DNA of 64,000 nt from Zhengitettix transpicula (GCA_037074705.1 CM073595.1:73704139-73768138), one strand, 5' to 3'. Counted from the first letter of the stretch, positions 50,201 to 61,362 are shown. A program made the numbers and translations. Notes: generated from the letters alone by a model not told the origin.

Positions 50201-52168
50201 GGTGGGCTGGAGTTACTGGAGTTGAAACATGGCAGCACCGTTAAGACGTTTATACCAAAAGTGGCAGAAGGTGTATTCACGGTTATCTGCATGTTCAACA
50301 AAACCGACGAGTATGTCCTTTACTATCACAGTGGAAAGAAAACTCTAAGAATTTTCAGGTAAATGTCGAGCCACTTATTAATCCCTATAAACTAAAAAAT
50401 TATTCCTCATAAAGAAATATGATTAATTAATGGAAGAAGCGTAAGCGCCACGAATCGCCAGGTGAGTCAAAACAATAAATCATCTTTAACGAGAACAAAA
50501 TAGGTTAATTAATTACTAATACCAACAAACGATACATCGTTTAACATTCAATAGTTTCCTAGTAATTTCTAACGTTTAAACTGTATTTTTTAATTACATT
50601 AAAATCTCTAATTATGTATATTTTTCATCCATGTGTATATTTTTCAGGTATCACGTTTAAGTACTTTTCCCCTCTTATATTTCTTAGTTACTTTTCTCGT
50701 TTGCAAATAAAATATTTCAGATATTTTTTATGTATTTATTTTTGTATTTTCTAATATATTTGTATGTGTATATATTTATTTTTGTATTTTCTAATATATG
50801 TATTTCGTTTCCTCGTCGTTTGTGAGAGAAAACAATGAACACCACTGCTTAGAAAACCGACATTTCGCAAAGACAAATTCAAACCAGTCATAGAATATAT
50901 TGTGTTTAATTACACTATATAAAGTTTCAATGAAGTTACTTTTTGAGCAGGACGTCGGATACACAGATGATAGCAAACTATCGCGTTCCAGCAGAACTGA
51001 CAGCCATAGAGAGCACAGAAGACGGGAAAGCTGTTGTACTTGGAACAGTCGATGGCTGCTTGTCTGTTTTAGCAATTGCAGATCCAGACAAGCCAGCCAT
51101 GCGAGATTATTTAGCTGCACTTCCTTCCCGAGACGAAGAGGTAATTAATATATTCTTATTTTGTTGAAATTATAATACATTAAATTATTTATGAATTGAG
51201 ACGGTTGTCATGTATGAAAGTTCAAATATTATCGTCATAAAACCATTGTTACACACATAACAAACATACAATTAAGTTAACGTAATATGTAACTCCAGCA
51301 AGAGATTTCATAATTGAAGCCGGGAAAACAATATAATATTGAATATCCATACAAAATTAGGCATATACTTTCTGGTAGTTAGAAGCCGAAAACAACAATA
51401 TATATATATATATATAAAGCAAGTAACGATGTGACACTGTCAAAATAATTGAAACAATCTGTTAGCCTCCTTCTTCAGTAGAAGAGGTTATATGGCAAGT
51501 TTAATGTCTTAACTTCAACTCAGCGACATCCATATCCCTGAATTTGTCTCCAATCTCGGTTGTATTCGCGTTAATTTTTTGTAACACCCCTACACTCCCA
51601 CCCCTAAGGGTGCTCCTTTATCATACTGTAAGGGGTTGAAATTATAAACAGATAACATCGGTAGGAACACAATCAATTTTTTTGATCCCGAAAAATAATT
51701 AACCGACTCAAATATTGGCCGTTTTAGCATGTTTGAAAATTTCCTCCCCGGTTCACACCCGCTCCTAGGAGGGGGGAAGACGTGACTCACCCCCCCCCCC
51801 CACACACACACAGTGTTTGTTTCCTTGTCACGAAGAACACTAGTACGAAATTTTGTGAAATTTCCTTCATGAGTGTAGATTAGCGGAACAAACAAACATA
51901 CATATAAAAACACACACATACAGTCAATTTTATTTAATAGAAGAAGAAGATTATATAGTTTTCTTTGCAAAATGATTAGGTATTACTTAAAATTGAATTG
52001 ATTTAGAAATACGTTTCGTTCTGGTTTTTTTTTCAGTGGAAGAAAAAAATAGAAAAACTAAAGGCTTCGACGAGATTCAAAGCTGCCGCTTCAATCGCAA
52101 AATTATCCACACAGTTTATAAATAACAGCGAGATACAAAGCATCGCAGAACTTGAAGAAGATGCCTAG
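24926..52168 (+). CDS. NWD2: NWD2-like NACHT and WD-repeat protein, 29 exons, complete
   Basis: Coding exons: 24926-25028, 26097-26185, 27614-27730, 28139-28342, 28410-28554, 32311-32536, 33107-33305, 34174-34416, 35286-35486, 35960-36099, 37179-37389, 37459-37703, 38411-38557, 39893-39998, 40119-40291, 40421-40640, 41485-41697, 41802-41926, 44248-44448, 44594-44705, 44919-45154, 46054-46165, 46602-46855, 47766-47962, 48205-48404, 49484-49653, 50200-50358, 50951-51140, 52037-52168. Total 5070 nt, 1689 aa (human NWD2 is about 1740). All phases agree. All introns are GT-AG except intron 25, which is GC-AG. The protein has a DUF4062-like N-terminus, a NACHT ATPase, a helical linker and a WD40 region. 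It is a STAND-class NTPase of the NWD/TEP1/NPHP3 type. NWD proteins are thought to act as nucleotide-switched scaffolds; a function in insects is not established. A strong acceptor (tttttcag, ends 24906) lies 20 nt before the ATG, so the 5' UTR is spliced. Confidence 0.93.
26219..27137 (-). mobile_element. PIF/Harbinger element, non-autonomous, in NWD2 intron 2
   Basis: Terminal inverted repeats GGCTAATGTCAGACGAGCG (left) and GCTAATGTCACACGAGCGC (right, reverse complement) bound the element, with TAA next to both ends (26216-26218 and 27138-27140), the target size of this superfamily. On the minus strand 26700-26884 encodes an N-terminal transposase fragment: VRKYWVH, FSTEHFYVKHPKLQMNPEKC, LNYYRMSKPSFDELAF. 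The catalytic domain is absent. A SINE (26506-26680) interrupts it. Confidence 0.8.
26506..26680 (+). repeat. tRNA-derived SINE inside the Harbinger element
   Basis: B box GAGTTCGAATCCC and body GGCGAGGGCATGGAT match the SINE at 23690-23848 in opposite orientation. The tail GATGCGACTGCAAAG followed by A-rich sequence also matches. The A-box half is diverged. Confidence 0.75.
28555..29491. other. First part of NWD2 intron 5, no feature seen
   Basis: AT-rich intronic sequence with no repeat or exon recognised. Confidence 0.5.
29492..32000. repeat. Three tandem ~560-bp units in NWD2 intron 5
   Basis: Unit A (about 29492-30060), unit B (about 30070-30435 plus 31354-31500) and unit C (about 31540-31990) share a long sequence in the same order: tatgtcacgcg..., ...cgtcacagcccagtatata, ataaccatataacatggg, gtcaataaaacaccataaa, gacgtgtcggttgtacaaatgg-like and ccccgtgttgagcc. 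A and B are close. C is more diverged. Unit B is interrupted by a Harbinger fragment. The array ends next to a Helitron-like terminus near 32175. Confidence 0.8.
30436..31353 (-). mobile_element. Truncated PIF/Harbinger element inside tandem unit B
   Basis: Minus-strand 5' end starts GGGCTAGGGCACACTTGCAA at about 31353, next to TAA. It encodes EMRRKKKSKRRFWLRHL, GQFHKLYGDLRGHPAKFFNY, YRMSLKSFDELLDLIRPSI and TRQDTRWRRSVTP at 30960-31190, the N-terminal region of a Harbinger transposase, then breaks off before the DDE nuclease. No matching inverted repeat was seen at the 30436 end, and about 55 bp of the host unit is missing there, so that side is probably deleted. It is a different family from the copy at 26.2-27.1 kb. 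Confidence 0.75.
32001..32180 (+). mobile_element. Helitron/Helentron-like terminus
   Basis: Ends TTGGAGTCAAATGGGGGTT, ATGGACTTCTC and AGCCGGCCATCCAGCTAGTT. The same end occurs at 43650-43711, as CTCGGGCAACGCCGGGCACC plus CAGGTAGTT. A GC-rich short stem close to a CTAGT-type end recalls Helitron-class elements. Class assignment is inference. Confidence 0.5.
33757..34007. mobile_element. Hairpin MITE in NWD2 intron 7
   Basis: Two inverted arms of about 120 nt each, with a very short centre around 33886. Matching blocks are aaagatagccag/ctggctatcttt-like at the outside, aacgtttctg/cagaaacgtt, and ctagagcgacacaa/ttgtgtcgctctag with acttgtca/tgacaagt near the tip. No coding content. Arms match well, so it is fairly young. 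Confidence 0.85.
34440..34710. other. Cluster of GTCTG/CAGAC motifs in NWD2 intron 8
   Basis: About a dozen GTCTG or CAGAC pentamers occur on both strands in 270 bp, including the palindromic ggtctgcgcagacc. They may be a decayed tandem repeat or factor-binding sites; nothing else identifies the block. Confidence 0.35.
37390..37458 (+). other. NWD2 intron 11: 69 nt, open in frame
   Basis: Donor CAG|gtgggt and acceptor ttgcattccag. A perfect branch-point match (tactaac) lies about 27 nt before the acceptor. Its length is a multiple of three and it has no stop in the gene frame, so retention would add 23 residues without breaking the protein. The family reads straight across the spliced join (EKQ|HGRILV), so splicing is taken as the default. 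Confidence 0.75.
38752..39660 (-). mobile_element. 281-bp-monomer repeat element in NWD2 intron 13
   Basis: Starts with a degenerate gctagctgggt end, then two monomers whose landmark (gactcaaatct / gactccaatct) repeats at about 38999 and 39280, a 281-bp period. Monomers share CAGCGACATCCATAACCCC-like, GGGGTTGAAATTAT and CATGTTTGAAAATTTCCACC blocks. It closes with cacccgacagtgtttgtttcc, an acaaacaaacacac run and tttatttcttagaagat. Strand is given opposite to the copies ending in CAGGTAGTT. Confidence 0.65.
42480..43711 (+). mobile_element. 281-bp-monomer repeat element in NWD2 intron 18, inverted orientation
   Basis: Same family as at 38.8 kb but reverse-complemented. The ggagtcaaa landmark recurs near 42556, 42921, 43196 and 43486, so about four monomers, then the terminus CTCGGGCAACGCCGGGCACC followed by CAGGTAGTT at 43683-43711. 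Minus-strand open stretches here arise from the repeat, not from a gene. Confidence 0.65.
47230..47281. repeat. (AC)n(AT)n microsatellite
   Basis: Alternating acac followed by atat dinucleotides in NWD2 intron 23. Confidence 0.9.
47340..47460 (-). mobile_element. Fragment of the 281-bp-monomer family
   Basis: Only the tail part is present: ctcaccccacagtacttgttt, then a gcgtacaaactttgg block equivalent to the closing region at 39510-39560. It lies directly after the microsatellite in intron 23. Confidence 0.4.
48405..49483 (+). other. NWD2 intron 25: GC-AG intron
   Basis: The junction AAG|gcaagt at 48404/48405 is the classic GC donor (AG|GCAAGT). A GT lies 4 nt downstream (gcaa|gtgtaa), but using it would shift the frame into exon 26. 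Only the GC donor keeps AIK|DVICLM in frame. Confidence 0.8.
48437..48815 (-). mobile_element. 281-bp-monomer repeat element in NWD2 intron 25
   Basis: A single monomer (gattcgactcctatctcgg through ttattcgacgcaaatatcgg) followed by the family tail (ccgacagtgtttgtttccgg, then ttttatttattagaagat). Same orientation as at 38.8 kb. Confidence 0.65.
51395..51490 (-). repeat. Penelope-associated repeat end with (TA)n, NWD2 intron 28
   Basis: On the minus strand: ctactgaagaaggaggctaa, then CAATTATTTTGACAGTGTCA, catcgttacttgc and a (TA)n tract. This is the same terminal order as at 61.0, 61.3 and 63.4 kb. Confidence 0.6.
51500..51960 (-). mobile_element. 281-bp-monomer repeat element in NWD2 intron 28
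   Basis: One monomer (cagcgacatccatatccct to catgtttgaaaatttcc) and the family tail with cagtgtttgtttcct, an acaaacatacat run and ttttatttaatagaag. It begins right after the Penelope-type end. Confidence 0.65.
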
Positions 52169-52312
52169 TGTTAAACTTTTAGTATGTTTTACGAGTTCTT
52201 TCTAACTTTTGCTTATGGCTATGTAAATGAGTTGCAGAAAAAACTTTCGTATTTATTTCGTTACGTAAATGTTATGATTATGCTTTTAAAAGTTATTGTT
52301 GACATTGAATTT

Positions 52313-52318
52313 AATAAA
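52313..52318 (+). promoter_or_regulatory. NWD2 polyadenylation signal
   Basis: AATAAA 145 bases after the NWD2 stop codon, the first such hexamer in the 3' UTR. Confidence 0.7.
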
Positions 52319-52371
52319 AATTTGTTAACTTAAACGTAGTGGAATAGTATTATGTCCACGAACCAAACAAC

Positions 52372-52375
<4 letters not shown>

Positions 52376-52432
<57 letters not shown>
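52376..52432. repeat. (TA)n microsatellite
   Basis: Nearly perfect TA dinucleotide run just past the NWD2 3' end. Confidence 0.95.
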
Positions 52433-52435
<3 letters not shown>

Positions 52436-52559
52436 TGAATACAATCAAATTTCCTGGAATTAAGTGCAGAGCAATGGAGAAATATTTCTTCAGAATTTTT
52501 TCCTGAAAAACACGAAGCGAAGCGCCCAAAGTTTAAATTCAGAAGTGAAAGAATTAAGA

Positions 52560-55500
52560 CGTCCAAAATACTATTTATTTATTTTAAAGCCTTCTGCGCA
52601 AATTGTTATAAATAGCTAATGGAAACCAAGATGTCACACTGAAAATTCATTTCAAAAAATGTAACAAGTTAACTAGAAGAGGACGGTGACATGTTTGGTC
52701 CAAATAGACTACTATCTAAAGAAATATTAATACATACTTTCTCTTAATGTAATAGAGTTTCTACATATATAAATCACATACAAGTAACAATCAATTTCGT
52801 AATGTTTGGAAAAGAACAATTACAACATGAAAATTAAAATATTTTGAAAGAAAGTTTTATCGATTATATATATAAAGTATATATTACAAAGTGTAAAATA
52901 CTTTATAAACAGTAGCGACGGAAAGCTATTTCAGAATTTTTAATACCGAACTACCGTATAAGACTGAATTCTTAAGAAGAAAGTTTTGATGTACTTATCC
53001 GGCATCGAAATCCAGTTATCATTAATTTGACAGGAATACGATATTTGTCGTATAGTTCAACATAGATTAATTGGGAGGCAGGGCTTACTGTGTCAAAGTT
53101 GTTTGAACCGTATCTTTTTGCGTGACATTGTACTTTATGAAAACTATGCCCCACGAGATGATTATTCGTCTCCTGCCAAAATATTGTGTATTTTAGGATT
53201 TTAAATTGTACTTTTGTCAGGTATAAGTCGCACTACAAATACAAATGTTACGATTTGTCTCATACTTCTATTCTAGGTGATGTCGAATATTCCATAACGG
53301 TAATGTCTTGTTAAGATCAAAAACAACAAGTCTAAAGTCGCCAAATAATTAGTAAAAAATATTGTTATTTTTCCAGCGAATTCTTGTGAATCTACGGTTT
53401 CGTTTTATATTATTTACCAATATTAATTCACCTGGCCTTTCTGATAATAGGCCTGAAGTAAGATAATAAATGCCAAAAGAATTTTACTAAAAAATATGAA
53501 TTATTTGCGATTGTGCAATGGAGCCGTTGTTTTTTTGTAATTCGCTACCATATCATGGCGCTTAAAATTGTTAAATTACTAACGTTCAACTTAGCTCGTA
53601 AATTACAAATTGTATCGCGAACATTCAATTATTGTTCTTTAACAATTACTTACTGCCTACAAAAAGAATGAGCAGCGCAGAAAAATAAACAACTAATAAG
53701 TATACATAAAAATCAAAAATCTTTGGCAAATACATTAGCAAACTAAGACTACTAGCAACTGGGCAATTTGAGCTACTTATTAATTATAACAATAATTAAA
53801 AATGAACTGATTCATGAAAGTAGTCCAATTAATTACGTAGGTTTTAATCTATTAGTTAATCTCTACTGCAAAAATAAATAATTTATAAAAATCTATAAAA
53901 CTGTTGTTCCAAATTTTCGCCAAACTACTAGAGAACTAATATTGCGAAAACTGAAAAGTGGAGTGAACTTGTAACGTGAAATTTGCAATTAAACGAATAT
54001 ATTTATTATTATTATTATATAAAGCAGACATGATTGATGGGGCTTTTAAAATAAAATTAAAAATTATATCATCAACGAAACTGTTATAAATTGCTTTTAA
54101 AACGGGCGGAAAGAATTTACAAATAGCGGTGAGATGTTAACTATTTTGTAAAATAGTCGACTGTCTTCAAAATTTACTAGACTGCGAGTCAGTTGTCCTG
54201 CCAATCAACTGGCATACTGTAAAGCCAATTTAAACCCAATAGAGAAGCTAGGCTGCAACAGTATAATTAACTGTAATTGGAATTTTTTAGTTTTATGACT
54301 AATTATTTTGGTCAAAATGAAGCTCCTCTGTATGCGCAAATCAGCAACGCGGTAGGATAATAATTATAATAATAACCATTTCAAACCAGTTGTTGATTTC
54401 ATATTTTTGAGTATTGTTTCTCGTAACGAGGCCTTTAAAAGCGTCGACACGTTTCCAGGAACTAGAATATTCTATAAATAATAACCTTTTACGTAGTTAA
54501 TCCATGCCGGAACCTTTTTCAGTTTCCATAATCCCAAACAACTAAAGTTAAATTTCTTTCCTGTAGCCTTTTATGCAATGTTCGCTCGTTACTTATGTCA
54601 GTAGAAATGAATATCATGCATTCTCACCCTGATAAAGCAAAACACAACAAAAATAAGTTTATTTCGCTTTAGTTTTTATATTACGAAACTAAGTTTCCCA
54701 GTTGAGTCAATAGACAAAAGTTAACTATCGGAACTTGTAGCATATCATAAAATCAAGTAGAAATGGAAATGCTTTAATAGTAACGCGAAGATAATTTAGC
54801 TGATTAAATAACATATTTCAGTTGCCCAGATTTAGACACTTATAATTCATATGCAATCATAATGTAATGAAATTAAATAAACTTACAAAATATGTCATTC
54901 AAATCATGATGGAAAATCTATCAATTTAAATTCCTATCAACATTTGAGTAATTAATGCACTTGTATCGGATGCCGATGAGATACTGTTTGAATGGATATC
55001 CTTGGTTCCTGCAGATATAACACTCATAACCTCACAACATACAGTACTTTCACATGTATCTTTGTATCTTGTTGTTTGTGTCGTTGCAGTTGTTCGGGTT
55101 AAGATGCAATGAACAACAAAACATTGAGCCGTAGGTGTGTACAAATTTATATTTAGTGATTTTTCATCAAACAAATGTTTAAACATGATATATTAACAAC
55201 ACAATGCACTTTGAATTACTTTATATGTCATTGAAGCTAATCACGTATTAAATACTAAGGAGCGCATATTTAATATTGCTACGTCCGTAAACTTAAACAC
55301 GTCTGATATCCACTATTCCACTCCAACTCTTGACAAGGAATTGTATCTGTGCAGCATAGAACATTTGTTTTAAATGAGTGCAAAACTACTATTACTTGAG
55401 AATCACAATAATAAATATATAATAAAATCTGCCTATTTATGTCTAACTAGTGATGATGATGCCGAGTTGTAATAACATTTGAATAAAGTTCTGCATATGA

Positions 55501-58500
55501 TTTTAACTTGAAACTTATTTTAACCACAGGAATTAAACATCTTTAAATGGGAACTTAATTAAACTGATTGATATTCAATTTATTATACACAGTATCATAT
55601 GCCTTGTCTAAACAGTATTTGAGGTTTAATTGTGCTAATTAAAATATATATCTGTTTCTATGTTGTAAAGCAATTACTGGCATAGCAATTGATAGAAGAG
55701 TTTATTTATTTTGGGTACAGAGGAATCTCATTAATTTCTTATTGAGACAGTGACTTTATTTGTACTATTTAAAAAACAAATGTAGTTTAGAACGCAGCTA
55801 TTATATATGCTTTAAAGTGTACAACCCTGCGTAGAAAATGATATTGATAGATGAAACTTTTCCTAGTGAATTAAGAATTCTCAGATAAAGAGATTCCAAA
55901 CAAGTATGATGATGTGCCAAAATACTATTCTTTCAGCTAATTCCATGTGACATATAATTAGTAGAACACATTTGAAATATCTTTAATTTTTTGAAATTGT
56001 TTATGTAAATATATGAATGGAAAATATAGTTTTGATAGGTCCATTTTACTATAGGGTATGTATCACAATGATTGTCTTGTAGTCAATGTTGGTAGTTCAT
56101 AACTTATTCAAACTGACTAATTTTTCCTAATAATATAAGTGATGCATTTAGAGAATGTACATAGAATGCATTCGTTGATAGGATGGAAGCAATTTCACAC
56201 TGAATTCAAATTCTTATAGAAGTAATCAGTTCACCACCAAAATAAGACAACAACCTGTATATTTATTGCCATTATAAGAGAATTTTTGCTTATTTGATAT
56301 ATGTGTGTATTTTTACTTTTTCTTGGAAATTTTGGCATGCATAAATATGTATGGAATAAATTGAGAAAATGAATAGGGAATTCATTGATATGAAGATGAG
56401 AAGGTTGTCACTTGTGTCAAATGTAGTAATGTAAATTTAATCAACAATATCATATAAGGAAATAAAATTTTAAAGCTGTAGCTTCAATATTGACAAAATA
56501 TATTTTTTTAAATGTACTAAAATTATTTGTATATGTGTTTGTGTATAATTTTGATATTGTGCACAACACTTTAATGTCTGAAATAAGTCAGGATTATATT
56601 TCATTAACATTGAGACTAATTGTTATTTCCACTTTCTCAATATTTAACTCCAGAGCCATATGTCTTGATTTACTTATTATCTCAAATGTTCCCAGGAATA
56701 GAGTATTTTGATTATGTTTTAAAATTGTTTGAGAGGGGTGCTGATGAAGACTTTTCTGTTATTAATTACCTGGTACTTCTGAGATGTATATTTTCTATTA
56801 TTAATTACCTGATATTTCTGAGATGTGTAGTACATTTACAAATTTAAAGCAATGTACAAATGAAGAAGCAAAATATGTAATATTAAAAATATAAAAAATA
56901 CATACATGTTTACTTGAATATAATATTTTAACAAAAATGCCATGTGAAACCCAGTGGCAGGAATTTAGTGTTGTAGCTAATGGCCATACTGTATTATAAT
57001 TTCATGGTACCTGCGTGGCTGAAGAATATTGGATATGTGCCATCTACAACACCAACTGAGTCATTGAACTAGAAAGAAAGAAAAACTACATACTGTAAAT
57101 GTTCAAAACCAGAATAGCAATTACAGTATTACTTTCTTATGTATATATCCATGTATGTAGTATTGCTTCATACAGTGTAAAAATTTGCTAGGATATTTAT
57201 TCTGCTAGTTTACTCCACTACTGAAATGCTATTTGATGTTTTTGTATGCTGATTGGGAGTTAAATGAAATTCATAAATCAGTCCCTACATTTGGAAAGGC
57301 ATGGGTATGGGTAACATTTTGAGTAAATCATAACTATTTAAACATATTGTGCTTAGTAAGTCTCATCCATTAAATTTTATCATAATTTCCTAATTAGGTA
57401 CTAGTGATTAGTAAAAATCACAGTTGTCTTTAAATCTTAACCAATCACTCTAATAGTTTAGTGTTTATGAAATCAGCTGGCTGATAAATTGAAAGATAAT
57501 TTGAAAAATAAATTGTCTAGTGTTTGCCGACAGATTCTGCTGTGTTAACTGCAAAATGAAGTTGCCACTCAGCCACAGCACAGAAATGAAATATGCAGGC
57601 AAGATGCATAACTTCCATTTCACTCTTTTGAATCCATTACTGAGAGAAGGTACGCATAGACTACTTACAGAAGCATGTTGAGTTCAGTTGGTTATCCCTT
57701 TGTAAACGTGCATGAGAATACTTTTAAATTGTAGTGCTCTCTGCAGTATAAAGTTTTTTTATTATTATTATTTATTTTTGCAGTGGAAAGTAACTAGTAG
57801 ATTCAAACCTACGTAATTAATTTTATTGCTTTCATGAATCAGTTTTTAATTAATAAGTACCTCAAATAGCCCAGCTTTGTTGCTAGTAGATAGTCTTAAT
57901 ATGCCAATGTATTTACCAAACCTTTATTATTTCTGTGTATATTTATTGTTCGTATATGAGTTTATTGGGTTTTCACTGTTTGAAGATTTGGAAATGGTTA
58001 TATTGAGTCAGAGAAGTTTGGGAGGAGGTAATATGAGGAGAGCAATAGTTTACACAGCTCAAAAACTCTGTTCATGGGTAAATCAATTCAGGACCATGGT
58101 AGTAGAGTTAAAACAATGTTGTTATTTGCCTATCTAGTTCAGCATGAACTTGGGCAAGAGGTGTCTCAAATTTCACAATTAAAAACAGTTCTCTTCCAAA
58201 CTGTAAAGACTGGTAAATTTAGACCTTCAAATTGAGGTTCTGAGTTGATAATACCAAAATATAAACAGAGTTTCCCATCTCTCTATAACATTTGCTTCCT
58301 TGTCTTCATTCCTTTTTTGAAAATGTATTCTTTGCCTCAATATTTTAATTTCTAAGTATCCATACAATAATAAGCTAATTAACTTATTGATAATTAAAAC
58401 TCCTTTTTAATGATGTACCAAGTTTTTAATGTTCACAACTTTTGAGTTATTTATTTAATTATTTCTTTGATTGTATTTAAATGAAATCAAGTATTTTTAG

Positions 58501-60713
58501 TAATTTGTCAGAAATGGTTTGATATGGTTTCTCTTGTATAAAACTCTTATCACAGCATTTGCTCAACTTACTACCTTAATTATCTCGTGTCTTGATCACT
58601 GTTTCTCCGTACAATTTTTACAGTGACACTGTAGCCTCTATTAAAAGTTTTACTAACCCCATAATTATTTTATGCCTCATAACTTGCCTCACTTATTTAC
58701 AGGAATTTTTTGTTCCCACTGGAATTTTCACAAACTTTCTCTGTCATTATTTTTCTGTCTTTAATATTATATCACACCCACATCTAAAAAACTTCCACAT
58801 TTTATGACATTTTCACTTTAAATTCCTCCTGTCTCCTATATTGACATAATTCTATGTTCAAAACTATTATGCACTCACAATTTGTACATGTAGTTTCCCC
58901 AATGACCAGATTGATTGCTAACATCATGCCGGCTTATATGTTAATATGCGGTAAACGAGTTAATCTGCTTCTCTCGTCTGTAACATGGAATGACAAGGGT
59001 CGCATCCAAGACAAGTTTACATGTGAAATATTTACAAATTGTAAATACCCTGTTATTTGTTTAATTTTTACAATTGTAAATACTGTTATTATTATTATCA
59101 CAACTGTAAAGTTAACTTTAATAAATCCAAAAAAAACTGTTTTCCTAAAACACTTTTGTTGCACCCAATCTAGCTTCTTCAATATAAATACTCTTCTCTA
59201 CCAACATTAGAATTGATTTTAATATCAATTTTGGCATTTCCCCCTCTATACATTCAAGTAATTCTGATGATTTGTTGTGTACTTTTACAATTAATTTGTA
59301 ACTAGTCTCTTTATGGTACTGCTAAATTCAGGAGATACAAATGGATTTCTTATTTCAGCATCACCTTTATTTAATTATTCCTAAATTGTTTTTCTTTGAA
59401 CATGTTATTTATGCTTTTCAAAAAATTTAATCAGTACTCTCAAAGGATTGTGGTTTCAGTTGCAGTCTGCAATTTATTCTGATTTGCTTTCACTTCACCA
59501 TTAAATTTTGTGTTATCATCACATTTTACTCTCCATTTACAGATACAGTTAGTTTCCTAACTTACTCAGAAAGTTTTTCTATTTTGTCACCTTCTGTCTG
59601 ACTGATCTATATGCAACTTTAATTAATACATCTCTAATTTCAAATTCTCTGCCCACATATCAAATGAGTTATTTTATTCTGGAGGAATTTAATATTAAAC
59701 AACGTAAAAAAATGTCCTCAGGGTACACATTGGGTGTTTAATATAGTGTTTCCTATGTTTTTGGCATCTCCATGAGGACATTTGAACCTGTTTAGGTTAT
59801 TTGCCTTCGAAAATTAACTGCGAGACAAGTTTATCCTTTTTTTATGGATTGTTGGCTAATGGTTCTGGAATTGGATTAAAAATGTCAGGATACTGTTGTT
59901 TTGCGAATTTTTCTGTTTTGTACATACACCCCACTCCACACCCCCTTTCTTCTGTTAATATTATTATTTGAAGAAAAATTAAAGGTTTTTTGTTTAATGT
60001 TTGTTATTTCTTTGCTTAATACCTTTTTAATGGCAATGCCTGTATGCTGACAATTCTCTCTTCCAACATTATAAAAGAAAATATATTATGATGAAACATT
60101 GCTCTGAATATCCATAATAACTTTTTTCATGGAATTATTCTGGACTTCAGACAATGACATTTGTTAGAAATTTAAATTTTGGCATCTTTCTGCTTACAAA
60201 CTCGGTCTGTTAAAAATGACCTTTGCCATTGCATGTTTAAGTAATTTGAATTAACTTAAAGTAATTTATAATTAAATTATACATTCATGAAGTACTTATG
60301 GACCTTTTCATCAGTTTGAACAGGTTGTGTAATTTTTATGTCATACAAACATCATATTTTAATGCTCTCAGAAGTACTCAGTTATAGTTATTATATTTAG
60401 AAATAATGGTGCTCATAATGATTAGAAATGCAGTGAGGCACAACTTATGGTGAGCTAGTTTGCCTCTGCCATAATTTATGGGCAAGGATTTTATATCTAT
60501 TGTTACAGAAATTTGTGAACTTAACATAGTTTCTTCAAAGGTAATATCAGTAGTGCTCTCTTCTATGCCTTGTTTGCTGTCAGGTTGGGGGTGCATCTGT
60601 TTAGAACATGAGTGTTGAGACTTCGTTCAGCTGAGCCCTGTGCCTGAATAAAACATCATAAATGATTTTTTCAATTTTCTACTAACATTTTTACCAACCC
60701 ACCCACACACACA
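52560..60713. other. Gene-poor AT-rich stretch
   Basis: No exon with family resemblance and no clear repeat was found on either strand. Open stretches at 54926-55186 (-), 57877-58137 (+), 58854-59210 (+) and 60378-60596 (-) lack domain resemblance and splice context. The region could be intron or UTR of a gene lying to the right. Confidence 0.4.
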
Positions 60714-60983
60714 CACAAATGTGATATTGGTATGGAAAGGAAAGATAGATAGCTTGTGGCTTACCTGAAAGTGAAGTACGGTGTAGCCATAGGGAACTGA
60801 AGGTAGTTCTTCGAATTTTCGGAGGCTCCTTCAACCTCCTTCTTCAAGAAGGCATGTTACACCATTCCGTGCACCGACCGGATGTGGACTACCGTTGGTT
60901 CACTATGCCTACACCGTACATCACTTTCACGTAAGCCACAAGCTGTCTCTCTTTCCTTTCCATACCAATATCACAATTATTTT
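60714..60983. mobile_element. Palindromic Penelope-associated repeat, copy A
   Basis: Arms of about 75 nt mirror each other: tgatattggtatggaaagga, then agcttgtggcttacctgaaa, against the reverse complement at 60905-60980. The core, read on the minus strand, has TTGAAGA, a GGAGG/CCTCC stem and GAAA at 60848-60817, flanked by GGTGT and ACACC. Confidence 0.75.
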
Positions 60984-61002
60984 TTATAATGTCAACTCCT
61001 TA

Positions 61003-61004
<2 letters not shown>

Positions 61005-61079
<75 letters not shown>
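61005..61079. repeat. (TA)n microsatellite
   Basis: Long TA run between repeat copies A and B; it follows the terminal block aatgtcaactccttactta. Confidence 0.95.
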
Positions 61080-61081
<2 letters not shown>

Positions 61082-61325
61082 AGAGGACAGAGAGATAGGT
61101 TGTGGCTTACATGAAAGTGTTACACCATGCAGTCCACAGCCGGCCGGTGTACGGAATGGTGTAACACTCCTTCCTGAAGAAGGAGGCTGAGAGCCTCCGA
61201 AAATTTGAAGAAATATCTTCAGTTCCTTATGGCGACACCACACTTCACTTTCAGGTAAGCCACAACGTATCTCTCTGTACTGTCCATACCAATATTGCAA
61301 TTATTTTTGACAATGTCACATACTT
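61080..61325 (+). mobile_element. Penelope-associated repeat, copy B, with hammerhead-like core
   Basis: Contains CTGAAGA (61174-61180), a GGAGGC/GCCTCC hairpin (61182-61187 with 61193-61198), GAAA (61199-61202), a TTGAAGA/TCTTCA hairpin (61205-61221) and flanking GGTGT (61158-61162) and ACACC (61235-61239) that can close a three-way junction. The right part matches 16180-16272 downstream of the GIY-YIG relic. Confidence 0.7.
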
Positions 61326-61362
61326 ACTAATATAATTAATATATACATATATATATATAATT

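Larger units (their letters stand above)
41485..52168 (+). other. NWD2: NWD2 exons 17-29: WD40-repeat region
   Basis: From residue about 924 the protein becomes a series of WD-type units: LEGHQFAVFGFCLTSDFRYI...FITWDL, GFVVWDLAGEA, NLYVWSLETSEL, ITSSIDRTVKVWNINN, GCVGVWDLQIGR, SAESGNVLVWNR, then more degenerate units through exons 25-28 (TEDGKAVVLGTVDGCLSVLAI). Exon 29 adds a charged tail ending EELEEDA-like and a TAG stop at 52166-52168. Such propellers usually hold partner proteins and keep the NACHT module inactive; this is inferred from the family. Confidence 0.85.

Noticed and set aside
52330..52566. Open frames through (TA)n arrays encoding Ile-Tyr repeats, here and at 61, 62 and 63 kb
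   Set aside because: Artefacts of dinucleotide repeats.
57877..58137. Plus-strand open frame in the gene-poor stretch
   Set aside because: No domain resemblance, no supporting splice sites, and AT-rich composition like its surroundings.
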